Shown: positions 23,744 through 32,670 of the stretch, piece by piece | How positions within the stretch are numbered: position 1 is the first letter of the stretch | Layout of the letters: each line of letters begins with the position of its first letter | Source of the DNA: Nguyenibacter vanlangensis | GTDB lineage: Bacteria > Pseudomonadota > Alphaproteobacteria > Acetobacterales > Acetobacteraceae | Direction: 5' to 3' | Length of the DNA stretch: 64,000 nt | Assembly (NCBI RefSeq): GCF_038719015.1 | Contig: NZ_CP152276.1 | Location: 2,988,001 to 3,052,000, forward strand | Program-made: the position numbers and the translations under genes | The notes under the pieces: generated by a model | Told to the model about the DNA's origin: nothing | The model's input: only the letters and a program-made list of their open reading frames with translations | The model's database searches: none

Positions 23744-24828
23744 GAGGAATACTGCCCTTCCGCGGCGTCCGCCGCGTGCTCTTTCGGCCGGCTGGCCCAG
23801 CGCCAGCTGCTGCGGCCCTGCCGGGCCAGTTCGCGGTGCATGACGATGACGGACCAGGCGCCCGTCATGTCCGCTCCGCCCTGCGCCCCGCCATCCGCCC
23901 CGCTATCGGCCATGTCGGACTCCACCGTGTCCGATTGCACATCGGACGGAGCGATCGCCTTGTCAATATGCGAGTCGTTGTGGGGGCGGGTCGCGAGGTG
24001 CGTGGCCAGGGCCTCGACCAGCGTGACCGAGCGGTGCCGGCCGCCGGAACAGCCGATTGCGATGGTGGCGTATTTCTTGCCCTCGCGCACGAAGCGGGGC
24101 AGCACCAGGTCCAGCATCGCGGCGATCTGGTCGAGGAAGCGCCGGTAGTCCGGATCGGCGGCGACATAGGCGGCCACGTCGGCTTCGAGCCCCGTCCGGA
24201 CGGAGAGGTCGGGATCGTAGTAGGGATTGCGCAGGAAGCGCGCGTCGAACACCATGTCGGCTTCGCGCGGCAGGCCGGCCGGGAAGGCGAAGGACATCAG
24301 GGCGACGGTCAGCCCCTCGCCCACATGGCCGCGCCCGGGGCCGAAGCGCATTTCCACGACCTGGCGCAGTTCGGGCGGCGGCAGGTCGGAAGTGTCGATC
24401 ACCATGTCGGCCGCCGCGCGCAGGCGCGCGGTCAGGTCGATTTCCGCCCGGATCCCTTCGGTGACGGTGCCGCGCATGGCCAACGGGTGGCGGCGGCGGG
24501 TGGCGGTGTAGCGGCGCAGCAGCACGCCTTCCTCGGCCGTGGCGTAGATCAGTTCGGCCTGGAGAGCCGGGTCGAGGCGCAGGCGTCCCAGTTCGGTCAG
24601 CACGGCGGCGGCGTCGAAGCCGCGGGTGCGGGAATCCACCCCGATGGCGACCGGCCGTTCGGCCCGGGTGACGATTTCGTCGAGCATGCGCAGGGGCGGG
24701 TTGTCGATGACCTCGTACCCCAGATCCTCGAGGATGCGGAGGATCGAGGATTTGCCCGCCCCGGACAGACCGGTGACCAGCAGGATCCGACGTGGCGCCG
24801 GTACTCCGTCATGTGAAGAATCCGTCAC
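23740..24828 (-). CDS. rapZ: RapZ/YvcJ-type nucleotide-binding protein
   Basis: RapZ adapts RNase E to small-RNA decay in enteric bacteria; in Alphaproteobacteria its partner is less clear. The 362-residue protein has the Walker A motif VTGLSGAGKSS, the IDNPP motif after it, and the C-terminal IAIGCSGGRHRSV domain. Between that domain and the closing VMHRELARQGR there is a low-complexity insertion of about 35 residues rich in Asp, Ser and Gly. It lies between hprK and the EIIA gene as in other alphaproteobacterial PTS operons. Confidence 0.9.
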   Translation of the reverse strand: MTDSSHDGVPAPRRILLVTGLSGAGKSSILRILEDLGYEVIDNPPLRMLDEIVTRAERPVAIGVDSRTRGFDAAAVLTELGRLRLDPALQAELIYATAEEGVLLRRYTATRRRHPLAMRGTVTEGIRAEIDLTARLRAAADMVIDTSDLPPPELRQVVEMRFGPGRGHVGEGLTVALMSFAFPAGLPREADMVFDARFLRNPYYDPDLSVRTGLEADVAAYVAADPDYRRFLDQIAAMLDLVLPRFVREGKKYATIAIGCSGGRHRSVTLVEALATHLATRPHNDSHIDKAIAPSDVQSDTVESDMADSGADGGAQGGADMTGAWSVIVMHRELARQGRSSWRWASRPKEHAADAAEGQYSS

Positions 24829-24971
24829 GGGAAATCCTGGCTGGATGACGGGCCGGAGGGTTCCGGACCCGCGAACTTATGCCGCGTCGCAGACGGGGCG
24901 CATGTCCGGGGAACAAAGACCACCGGACGGATCTGGCACCGGACGGTTCCCAGTGAAAGACGTGCCCCCGA

Positions 24972-25424
24972 TCACATCTGCTCGGACGTTAAAAGTTTGC
25001 AACGTCCGTCCAGCCAGTCAAGGGCCAGATTGACCCGCGCCACCGCCGACGCCAGATCCGTGGTGAGGCGGATTTCGGGCAGGCCCGTCACCGGGTCGGC
25101 AAAGGCCGGCGGCAGGCGGGCGGGACCGTCGGCCGGACCGACCAGCCGGACGGCGAGCACCGGGCGGACCCTGGCCAGGTAGGGCAGGCGCGCGATGCCC
25201 ATGCCGCGGATTTCGAGCAGGCCGGCCAGGGCGGCCGGCGGCGACGCCCAGCCGTCGGACAGCACCACCCGGTCGTCGGCCACCAGGGCATAGCCGGCAT
25301 CGACCAGGCGCAGCAGCAGGTCGGACTTGCCGGCGCCGGGCGGGCCGAGCAGCAGGACCCCCTGCCCGGCGCGGGCGGCGCAGCCGGCATGGATCTGGCC
25401 GGTATAAGAAATGGGAGCCGTCAT
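24972..25424 (-). CDS. hprK: HPr kinase/phosphorylase, short form
   Basis: Phosphorylates or dephosphorylates the serine of HPr. Only the catalytic C-terminal domain is present (150 residues), as is usual in Alphaproteobacteria: Walker A GPPGAGKSDLLLRL, the VADDRVVL strand and the family signature LEIRGMGIARLPYL. It is the first gene of hprK-rapZ-EIIA-ptsH-ptsP, 143 bp ahead of rapZ. Confidence 0.92.
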   Translation of the reverse strand: MTAPISYTGQIHAGCAARAGQGVLLLGPPGAGKSDLLLRLVDAGYALVADDRVVLSDGWASPPAALAGLLEIRGMGIARLPYLARVRPVLAVRLVGPADGPARLPPAFADPVTGLPEIRLTTDLASAVARVNLALDWLDGRCKLLTSEQM

Positions 25425-25568
25425 GCGTGCAGGATGACGCGGGCGGGGGCGGATGTCCCGGATTGAATTTTCCCAAGGCTGGATTTGTTCCGAGGGTTGA
25501 ATTTATTCGTGAACGGAATATGACGATTCTGTTATTTTGACGTCGAACCGAGGAGCGGCACGCGCGGC

Positions 25569-25889
25569 ATGCACGCAGAGGACATCCATGTGCGGCAGTT
25601 GACGGGCATCGACCCCACCGGCGGGCAGGCCGCGCCCAGCCTGGTCGAGCAGTGCCGCGCCGCCCTGGAGCAGGGCGCCCAACGGCTGGAGCAGGCGGGC
25701 CATACCATGGAGGATGTGACCCGCGTCGTGTTCCTGATGCGCGATACGGATGGGTTTCCGGCCTGTTTTCCGCTGCTGCGCGAGGCGTTCGGGGCCGGGC
25801 GGCCGGCGACGACCCTGCGGCTGGTGCCGGGATTCGCCGATCCGGCGACGCTGATCGAGATCGAACTGATGGTCGGGCCGGCGGAATAA
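25569..25889 (+). CDS. RidA/YjgF-family protein
   Basis: RidA proteins deaminate reactive enamine/imine intermediates. The 106-residue protein has the trimeric-barrel sequence ALEQAG-type helix, DVTRVVFLMRDTDGFPACFP and the closing IEIELMVG strand. The catalytic Arg expected in the archetype (near the RPAR-type motif) is not obvious: GRPATTLRLV is seen instead. It belongs probably to a divergent Rid subgroup. It is divergent from hprK and convergent with the HxlR gene. Confidence 0.8.
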   Translation: MHAEDIHVRQLTGIDPTGGQAAPSLVEQCRAALEQGAQRLEQAGHTMEDVTRVVFLMRDTDGFPACFPLLREAFGAGRPATTLRLVPGFADPATLIEIELMVGPAE

Positions 25890-25908
25890 AGCCGATCGCG
25901 ATCGGGCG

Positions 25909-26346
25909 TCACCCGGTGCCGGCCCTGCGGTCGAAAGCCTGGCGAGCCTGTTCGACCTGCTCGAGATTCTCGGCGGCCCAGACCCAGACGCCGCAGAAGG
26001 CGGAGCCAAGGCTCAAGCCCAACCCGGTGAGCCTGTATTCGACCTTCGGGGGCACGACGGGATGCACCGTCCGGACGACCAACCCGTCACGTTCCATCTG
26101 TCGAAGGGTTTGGGTGAGCATCTTCTGACTGATGCCTTCGACCAGTTCGCTGAGACGTGTGAACCGCAACTCCCCGTGGCCGGCGAGGATGTCCAGGATC
26201 ATCATGGTCCATTTATCGGCGACGCGCCCGATGAGTTCGTTGACCAAGGCGCCGATACGGGGATCGAGGTCGGCGGGAGGGATCGCGGTCGCATAGCGCC
26301 GCGCCCGCTCGATTTCCTCTGCCGTGAAGCGAGCCGACACGTCCAT
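25909..26346 (-). CDS. HxlR-family transcriptional regulator
   Basis: A 145-residue winged-helix regulator: RVADKWTMMILDIL (the W-T-hydrophobic helix), LRFTRLSELVEGISQKMLTQTLRQMERDGLV (recognition helix) and PPKVEYRLTGLG (wing). The start ATG 26346 is preceded by GGAGAG; a longer frame to 26508 runs into the neighbour. It is divergent from the SDR gene at 26453, and the 106-bp gap is the likely operator region, the usual arrangement for HxlR and its target. Confidence 0.9.
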   Translation of the reverse strand: MDVSARFTAEEIERARRYATAIPPADLDPRIGALVNELIGRVADKWTMMILDILAGHGELRFTRLSELVEGISQKMLTQTLRQMERDGLVVRTVHPVVPPKVEYRLTGLGLSLGSAFCGVWVWAAENLEQVEQARQAFDRRAGTG

Positions 26347-26452
26347 CTCATGCTCTCCGCCAGGTAAGTATAGCACTTTCAGGTGTCTTCTTCCGTTTGG
26401 AGAGCGTAGGGCACTACATGAGAGCCGCAAAGTCGAATTTCCGACCGAAGGC

Positions 26453-27232
26453 ATGGCCATGCAGCTCAGACGAAGAACTATTCTCATCACCGGCGGCACA
26501 AGCGGCATCGGCCGGGAACTCGGACGTCAGCTTCTGGACCTCGGCAATACGGTCATCGTGACCGGCCGCGATCAGGAGCGGTTGGAACAGGCTGCTCGGG
26601 ATTTGCCTGGGGTTCATACATTGCTGAGCGACGTCAGTGACCCCAGCGCTGTCGCGGCACTTTATGACGAAGTGGTCGAACTTTTCCCGAACCTCGACAC
26701 GATCATCAACAATGCCGGCATCATGCGCAACTTGAAGCTCGATCAAGAGCGATCTCTCGCTGACGTCACGCGTGAAATAGAGATCGGCCTTAATGGGCCA
26801 ATCCACATGGTGCAGCAATTTCTTCCGTTTCTGAAAAGGCGGAAACAAAGTCTCATCATCAACGTCTCTTCCGGGCTTGCCTTCGTGCCGTTTCCGGCGG
26901 CCCCCGTTTATTCGGCGGCAAAAGCAGGACTTCACGCCTATACGAGATGCCTGCGTGCGCAACTCGAGAGCACCGGAGTAACGGTCGTGGAGCTTGTCCC
27001 TCCGGGAACCGAGACCCCGTTGTTTCGTGGCGAATTCGCAAAAGAGATGAAGGGTGAGAAAGGGATGGATCCGAAAGTCCTTGTGCGACGGGCCATCGAG
27101 GGTATCGAAGCGGGGAAGACAGAAATTCGACCGGGCCCCAGCAATATCCTGAAGATCGCCAGTCGGCTTGCGCCAAACTTCATGTTCAGACAGATGATCC
27201 GGCTGAGCCAGCTTCGACCCGGCGTCGCATAG
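26453..27232 (+). CDS. short-chain dehydrogenase/reductase
   Basis: NAD(P)-dependent oxidoreductase of 259 residues: cofactor motif GGTSGIGRELG near the start, NNAGIM, the catalytic Ser in INVSSGLAFV and Y-x-x-x-K in VYSAAKAG. It resembles DltE-like SDRs. ATG 26453 has GAAGG just upstream; an ATG two codons later is possible. Its codon use is somewhat less GC-rich than the flanks, hinting at later acquisition. Control by the divergent HxlR protein is likely. Confidence 0.88.
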   Translation: MAMQLRRRTILITGGTSGIGRELGRQLLDLGNTVIVTGRDQERLEQAARDLPGVHTLLSDVSDPSAVAALYDEVVELFPNLDTIINNAGIMRNLKLDQERSLADVTREIEIGLNGPIHMVQQFLPFLKRRKQSLIINVSSGLAFVPFPAAPVYSAAKAGLHAYTRCLRAQLESTGVTVVELVPPGTETPLFRGEFAKEMKGEKGMDPKVLVRRAIEGIEAGKTEIRPGPSNILKIASRLAPNFMFRQMIRLSQLRPGVA

Positions 27233-27372
27233 CTTCCGGGAGCAGCCCGCGGTCTCGGCGCCTGGTAGCCGTTCCAGCACGAGCGAATTGCATCCGGCCC
27301 TATCGGCCGGCCGGTCGGGGCGACCGTCCGCTTATCGATTGCGACCGATCGCATGGCGATGCGCGCCCGCCC

Positions 27373-27423
27373 CTAGTGTCCTGATTCCGAAATTCTCATA
27401 AGAATTTCTCGGGCAGGACACTA
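27373..27423. repeat. dispersed palindromic repeat, hybrid A/B unit
   Basis: Begins like unit A (CTAGTGTCCTGATTCCG) and ends like unit B (GAATTTCTCGGGCAGGACACTA). Its right end abuts IS5 copy 2; the next unit resumes at 28245 on the other side. Confidence 0.75.
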
Positions 27424-28244
27424 GGGTCTGTGGGGATTTAGCGTGAGTTGATGACACCTGCGGCGAGATATATCATCGCCTCGAAGCTCCGGTCGGTTTT
27501 GCAGGCTCGCATGGCGATGCGCTTGAACTCCTTGAGTTTGCAGAAGAAGTTCTCGATCAGGTGACGCCATTTGTATATCTCTTCGTCAATGGCGCGCGGG
27601 TTCTTGCGCTGTGACCGTTGTGAGATGACGACTTTCGCGCCTCGCTGGTCGAGTTCTTCGATGATCCAGTTGGCATCAAAGGCCTTGTCGCCCAGCAGGG
27701 CTTCGAAGTTGATGCCATCGATCAAAGGGGCGACGCCGATCGTGTCGTAGCGGTTCCCCGGTAGCAGTTTGAAGCGAACAAGGTTGCCCAAGGCATCGGT
27801 CAGGGCCAGGATCTTGGTCGTTATCCCGCCTTTGGAACGACCAATGGCCTGGCTCTGAGTCCCCCTTTTGCGCCTTGGCCGTGCCGGTGGACCTTGACGA
27901 TAGTGGCATCAACCATGGCGTATTCCATGTCGGGGTCTCCCGACAAGGCATCAAAAATCCGCTTGAAAACATCGGCTTCGCGCCAATCACGAAACCGGCG
28001 GAATGCCGTATTCCAGTTGCCGAATGTGGCAGGAAGGTCCCGCCATGGGCTGCCTGTTCGGACAATCCAAAGAACCGCCTCAATGAATAGCCGGTTGTCG
28101 CGGCCACTGCGTCCGGGATCAGACAGCTTACCCAGGCAATGCGGTTCTATCTTCGCCCATTGGGCATCGGTCAGTACTAAGCGATCCATCCAGAGGGTGA
28201 ATCACATCTCCGCTAAAATAGGAATCCCAAATCCCCACAGACCC
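27424..28244 (-). mobile_element. IS5-family (IS427-type) insertion sequence, copy 2, 821 bp
   Basis: The same 16-bp inverted ends as copy 1, with TA duplications at 27422-27423 and 28245-28246. It appears identical to copy 1 except for one extra base in the C-run 27861-27865 (five C against four). It is inserted exactly where two palindromic repeats meet at ACACTAGTGT. Confidence 0.93.
27438..28189 (-). CDS. IS5-family transposase, two overlapping frames (copy 2)
   Basis: The first frame begins at 28189 and alone would end as a 122-residue protein after VHRHGQGAKGG. The catalytic remainder (GRSKGGITTKI through WRHLIENFFCKLKE) is in the -1 frame, ending at 27438. The shift window is AAAAGGGGG on the coding strand (complement of 27861-27869). 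A -1 shift is the usual mechanism in this IS subgroup, so copy 2 is more likely than copy 1 to be the active version. Confidence 0.85.
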
Positions 28245-28298
28245 TAGTGTCCCGATTCAGAAATTCGCAAGCGAATTTCTGAATCGAAAAGACACTAG
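28245..28298. repeat. dispersed palindromic repeat, unit A, copy 2
   Basis: Starts TAGTGTCCCGATTCAG, with the core GAAATTCGC-AA-GCGAATTTC, and ends GACACTAG. Together with the linker and unit B it repeats the 120-bp composite at 8467-8586. Confidence 0.8.
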
Positions 28299-28309
28299 AA
28301 TCAATATTT

Positions 28310-28364
28310 TAGTGGCCTGCTGATCCGAGAAATTCTCATAAGAATTTCTCGGGCAGGACACTAG
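28310..28364. repeat. dispersed palindromic repeat, unit B, copy 2
   Basis: Identical in sequence to 8533-8586 plus the closing G; preceded by the same GAATCAATATTT linker. Confidence 0.8.
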
Positions 28365-28399
28365 AGCATCACCCGACCGGATGGGGCGGGCGCGAGCGG

Positions 28400-29326
28400 T
28401 CAGACCACCGGGGTCAGCAGGGATTCCCCGGCGAACCAGGCCGCGAGGTTGCGGACGACCAGGTCGCCCATCGCCAGGCGGGTTTCGACCGTGGCGCTGG
28501 CGCGATGGGGCTGGAGGACGACGTTGTCCATGGTTTTCAGCGCGTCGGGGACCGAGGGCTCGTGCTGGAACACGTCCAGCCCCGCCCCGCCCAGCGTGCC
28601 GGCCTGCAGGGCGGCGACCAGGGCGTCTTCATCCACCACGCTGCCGCGGGCGACGTTGATCAGGATGCCATCGGGGCCCAGGGCCTGCAGCACCTGGGCG
28701 TTGACGATGTTGCGCGATTGCGGGCCGCCCGACGCCGCGACCACCAGCACGTCGTTGTCCCGCGCCAGCTCGGTCAGGTCGGCATAGAAGCGGTAGCCGG
28801 TATCGGGGAATTCGCGAATGTCGTGATAGGCGATCGGCATGTCGAAGGCGCGCGCGCGCGCGGCGATGGCGCGGCCGACCTGGCCGAGGCCGAGAATGCC
28901 CAGCCGGAGCCCCGTGGCCGTATGGCCCAGCGCGATCGGCGCCTTGCCCCACAGCCCGGCGCGGACGAAGCGGTCGCCCGTGCCCAGGCCCCGGCAGGCC
29001 ATCAGCAGCAGGCCCAGCGCCATGTCCGCCACATCGGCGGTCAGCACGCCGGGGGTGGTGGTGACGCGGATATTGCGCCGGCGCGCGGCGTCGAGGTCGA
29101 CCGCGTCGGTGCCGATGCCGTTGATCGCGATGATGCCCAGTTCGGGCAGCGCCGCCATGATGTCGGGCGGCACGCCGGTGCCGCCGCCGGTGGCGATGCC
29201 GCGGATCGAGGCGGCCACGGGCAGGAGCGCGGCCATGTCCGTGAAGCGATGCACGGTATAGGCGTTATCGAGGGCCGTCTCGATCTGGGGCATCATCGGT
29301 TCGAGCAGGAGGAGGTCGGGTTTCAT
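28400..29326 (-). CDS. D-isomer-specific 2-hydroxyacid dehydrogenase
   Basis: Likely reduces a 2-keto acid such as glyoxylate, hydroxypyruvate or a ketogluconate with NAD(P)H. The 308-residue protein has the Rossmann motif LGILGLGQVGRAIA, the substrate Arg in NVARGSVVDED, the Glu in DVFQHEPSVP and the catalytic His in VLQPHRAS. It is the last gene of a minus-strand group with the hydratase and MHS transporter, pointing to sugar-acid use. Exact substrate undetermined. Confidence 0.88.
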   Translation of the reverse strand: MKPDLLLLEPMMPQIETALDNAYTVHRFTDMAALLPVAASIRGIATGGGTGVPPDIMAALPELGIIAINGIGTDAVDLDAARRRNIRVTTTPGVLTADVADMALGLLLMACRGLGTGDRFVRAGLWGKAPIALGHTATGLRLGILGLGQVGRAIAARARAFDMPIAYHDIREFPDTGYRFYADLTELARDNDVLVVAASGGPQSRNIVNAQVLQALGPDGILINVARGSVVDEDALVAALQAGTLGGAGLDVFQHEPSVPDALKTMDNVVLQPHRASATVETRLAMGDLVVRNLAAWFAGESLLTPVV

Positions 29327-29375
29327 GCATTGTCTCCGGTTGGGTTCCGGTTGGGGAAATCGGGGATGCGGCGGG

Positions 29376-30152
29376 TCAGCAGGTCAGCGACAGCGTGCCG
29401 AGATGCGCGAAGGTCGCGCTGACGCGGGTGCCGGGGGGGACGAAGAGCGTGCCGGTGGTCGAGCCGGTGGTCACCACCGTGCCGGCGGCCAGCCCGTCCG
29501 CATAGCGGGCGGCGTGGGCCGCCAGCCAGACCAGGGTGCGGATCGGGTCGCCGGCCGAGTTGCCGCCGGGATGGTCGGCCACCACCGCGCCGTCGATCGC
29601 CAAGGTCACGCGTTCCTGAACCGGGACCAGGCCGCGCCAGTCGGCGATGCCGGGGCCGACGAACAGCGCGCCGTGGCTTTGCTGGTCGGCCAGGTGGTCC
29701 AGCGCGGGCTGGCTGCCGGGCTCGACGAAGCGGGTGTCGATGATTTCGATTGCGGTGTGGACCGAGGCGATCGCGTCGCAGACTTCGTCGGTCGTATAGG
29801 GGATGGCGCGCGGCGGCAGGGCGCGGCCGAAGCGATAGGCGATTTCGGCCTCGACCCCGATATGGCGGCACAGGCCCTGCGGCAGGGTAGACGACCGGGT
29901 CGGGGCGCCGTCGTCGAACAGGGTGGCGTCCAGGATCGGGGCGGCGAAGGGCTCGGAATCCGGGGTGGCGGCCCCGACTTTCCACCCCGCGATGCGGCCG
30001 CCCAGCGCGCGGAGCGTGGCGTGCTGGACCTGGTAGGCGGCGTCCGGCGAGGGGACGTCGCACCCGTCGGGAACACGGGGAAGCGCCGGCGCGCCGGCGC
30101 GAACGCGAAGGAAGGATTCAGCCAGTCGGTCGACAGAGAACGTCACGAACAT
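29376..30152 (-). CDS. 2-keto-4-pentenoate hydratase/FAH-superfamily protein
   Basis: MhpD-type enzymes hydrate 2-oxopent-4-enoate or decarboxylate related keto acids. The 258-residue protein has AGWKVGAATPDSEPF, the acidic metal-binding VEAEIAYRFGRALP and GNSAGDPIRTLVWLA typical of the family. It is 90 bp after the MHS transporter gene and 50 bp before the dehydrogenase gene. Its role in keto-acid breakdown is inferred from this context. Confidence 0.82.
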   Translation of the reverse strand: MFVTFSVDRLAESFLRVRAGAPALPRVPDGCDVPSPDAAYQVQHATLRALGGRIAGWKVGAATPDSEPFAAPILDATLFDDGAPTRSSTLPQGLCRHIGVEAEIAYRFGRALPPRAIPYTTDEVCDAIASVHTAIEIIDTRFVEPGSQPALDHLADQQSHGALFVGPGIADWRGLVPVQERVTLAIDGAVVADHPGGNSAGDPIRTLVWLAAHAARYADGLAAGTVVTTGSTTGTLFVPPGTRVSATFAHLGTLSLTC

Positions 30153-30241
30153 ACTCCTGCAAGCCTGCCCGGCGGGACGGGACGCGGCGGGCCAGGTTAC
30201 CGCTCCCGACGGGGAGCGGTCGATCCATGTCAGATATCGAT

Positions 30242-31669
30242 TCAGGTATCGATCATGTCACGCCGATCGAGCAGGTCGCGGTTGCGCGGATCGGGGGTGA
30301 AGAAGGTGGCGACGATCGTCATCACGCTCAGCAGCATGACATAGCCGGCGAGCGGCAGCCAGGCCTGCTGCCCGGGGCGGGGGGCGCCGTGATGGGCGGT
30401 CGAGATCCAGGCGATCAGCAGCGAGCCGGCCAGCGGCGCCAGGCCGCCGGACAGCACGGCCGAGACCTCGCGCGTCATGGACACGCCCAGATAGCGGTGG
30501 CGGGCGCCGAACAATTCGGGCAGCAGCGCGCCCTGGGTGCCGAACATGCCCCAGGTGGCACAGCCCAGCGCGACCGACAGGGCGATGATGGTCAGCGGCA
30601 ATATGCCCAGGCTGAGCACGTACCAGACCGGAATCGCGGCGACCAGTTGCAGGATGGCGAAGCCGCGATAGACGCGCACCCGGCCGAACCGGTCGCTGAG
30701 CAGCCCGGAGAGCGGCACGAAGATGGTGCCGACCAGGGCGGCGCACAGCAGCGACAGCGCGCCGGTGGCGTTGCGCATGCCGACGATGTTGACCGAATAG
30801 CTGACGGCCAGGACCTGGTAGATCGACGAACCGCCATTTTCGGCCATGCGCAGGCCCATGCCGAGCAGGATCGTCTTCCACGATTGCCGCACCACGTCGG
30901 GGAGCGAGGCGGACCGGGCGCGTTCCTCTTCCTCGATCTCGGCGAAGGCGGGGGATTCCTTGAGCGTGGCGCGCATATAGAGCGCCACGACCAGGATGAC
31001 CGAGCTGATCAGGAAGGGCAGGCGCCACATCCAGCCCTGCAGCACGTCGGTGACGTGGAACAGGAGGGCGAAGTAGACGACGGCCGCGACCACGGTGCCG
31101 ATCTGGATCCCGAGGAACGGCAGGGCCGCATAGAAGCCGCGCCGGCCCCGGGGCGCGTATTCGGTCATCAGGACCGCGGCCCCCGCCTGTTCCGCGCCGG
31201 CGCCCAGCCCCTGGAGCAGGCGCAGCAGGATCAGGATCGCGGGCGCCCCGATCCCGATGGATTGATAGGTCGGGATCAGGCCGATCGCGGTACTGGCGCC
31301 GCCCATCAGGGTGACCGTGATGAGCAGGACGAGCTTCCGCCCGTACCTGTCGCCGAGCATGCCGAACAGGATGCCGCCGACCGGCCGCACGGCGAAGCCG
31401 AGGAAATAGGTGCCGAAACTGGCAATCAGCGCCACGGTCGGCGATTGCCCCGGGAAGAAGAGCGGCCCGAAGATCAGCGCCGAGGCCAGGCTGTAGAGCG
31501 CGAAATCATAATATTCGAGCGCACTGCCCAGCGAACTGGTCCAGGCGGCGCGGCGCAGGTCGGCGGCGGTGATGACGTGGTGCGGGGCCTCGGCCTGCGA
31601 TGCGGCGCGGGGCATCGACAGGCCGGCGCCGGCGGCATGGCCCGTGCCGGCGAATACTGGCTGTTTCAT
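30242..31669 (-). CDS. MFS transporter of the metabolite:H+ symporter (MHS) type
   Basis: Imports small organic acids or similar metabolites. The 475-residue protein has about 12 hydrophobic helices, the MHS opening SSLGSALEYYDFALYSLASA and the loop GDRYGRKLVLL. About 40 hydrophilic residues precede the first helix. It overlaps the Gfo/Idh gene by four bases (ATGA), so both are co-translated. Confidence 0.88.
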   Translation of the reverse strand: MKQPVFAGTGHAAGAGLSMPRAASQAEAPHHVITAADLRRAAWTSSLGSALEYYDFALYSLASALIFGPLFFPGQSPTVALIASFGTYFLGFAVRPVGGILFGMLGDRYGRKLVLLITVTLMGGASTAIGLIPTYQSIGIGAPAILILLRLLQGLGAGAEQAGAAVLMTEYAPRGRRGFYAALPFLGIQIGTVVAAVVYFALLFHVTDVLQGWMWRLPFLISSVILVVALYMRATLKESPAFAEIEEEERARSASLPDVVRQSWKTILLGMGLRMAENGGSSIYQVLAVSYSVNIVGMRNATGALSLLCAALVGTIFVPLSGLLSDRFGRVRVYRGFAILQLVAAIPVWYVLSLGILPLTIIALSVALGCATWGMFGTQGALLPELFGARHRYLGVSMTREVSAVLSGGLAPLAGSLLIAWISTAHHGAPRPGQQAWLPLAGYVMLLSVMTIVATFFTPDPRNRDLLDRRDMIDT

Positions 31670-32670
31670 GGCAGCTTGATCCCGATTTCGCGCCCTGTAC
31701 GGGCGGATTCACGCAAAGCCAGGGCGATGGCGAGGGAGGCGACGCCATCTTCGCCGGTGGCGGCGGGACGTCCCCCGCCATGGATCGCCGCGGTGAACAG
31801 TTCGAAGGCACGATGGTAAAGATTGTGGTGCTTCAACTGGATTTCGTGTTCGCCGTCCGACGTCCGGACCGCGACCGACCCGATGGGGCGCTGGCTCATG
31901 CAGTCGCGGCCGATGATCATGCCGCGTTCGCCCATGATTTCGATCCCGCCCGGGGCGTAGGGCACCGTATAGCCGCCATGGATCTGCACCAGGACGTCGC
32001 CGGGAAAGCGCAGCACGGCCATGATGCCGTCCGCGATCCCGTCGCGGGCGAGGCGTCCGCTTTGCGTCATGCAGAAAACGCTGGTGGGATCGGCATCGAA
32101 CAGAAAACGCAGCGTGTCGATGTCGTGGATGGTGCTGTCGAGGATGACGCCGCCGCCCTGGTCGTTGACCCGCCAGCCCTGCAGCGCGGCGGCCAGGAAA
32201 TTGGCATGAAAGACGCGGGCCGCGATCAGCCCGCCGATGCGCCCGTCCTCGATCATGCCGTGCATGGCGATATGGGTGGCGGCATTGCGCAAATGATGAT
32301 TCGTCGCCAGAACGACACGGGCATGGTTGCAGGCTTGCACCATGTCCGTCGCGTCCTCGACGGACAGGGCCAGGGGTTTTTCGCACATCACGTGCTTGCC
32401 GGCGCGCGCGGCCGCGATGGTCTGTTCGCGATGCAGACTGTTGTTGGTGCTGATATAGACCGCGTCGATATCGGGCCTGGACAGCAGCGCCTGCAGGGAG
32501 GTGGTGTGGCTGGCGATGCCGTGCGCCTGGGCGAAGGCCGCGCCGCGCGCTTCGTCGCTGCTGAGCACGGCGCGGACTTCACCGCCCGGCTGGGCGCGGA
32601 TCGCGTCGATGATCCATTCCCGCGCGACGTTGCTGGCGCCTATCAGACCCCATCCGGTCGGACGTGTCAT
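31666..32670 (-). CDS. Gfo/Idh/MocA-family oxidoreductase
   Basis: NAD(P)-dependent sugar or inositol-type dehydrogenase. The 334-residue protein has the N-terminal Rossmann motif GLIGASNVAREW and the family EKP motif in HVMCEKPLALS, followed by the typical C-terminal alpha/beta domain with YTVPYAPGGIEIMGERG. It is the first gene of the operon with the MHS transporter. Substrate unknown; a sugar acid or lactone is likely. Confidence 0.88.
   Translation of the reverse strand: MTRPTGWGLIGASNVAREWIIDAIRAQPGGEVRAVLSSDEARGAAFAQAHGIASHTTSLQALLSRPDIDAVYISTNNSLHREQTIAAARAGKHVMCEKPLALSVEDATDMVQACNHARVVLATNHHLRNAATHIAMHGMIEDGRIGGLIAARVFHANFLAAALQGWRVNDQGGGVILDSTIHDIDTLRFLFDADPTSVFCMTQSGRLARDGIADGIMAVLRFPGDVLVQIHGGYTVPYAPGGIEIMGERGMIIGRDCMSQRPIGSVAVRTSDGEHEIQLKHHNLYHRAFELFTAAIHGGGRPAATGEDGVASLAIALALRESARTGREIGIKLP

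Noticed and set aside
28366..28384. Repeat related to the CATCCGGCCGGATG palindrome near 13168-13181
   Set aside because: Similarity is limited to about a dozen GC-rich bases and could be chance in this genome.
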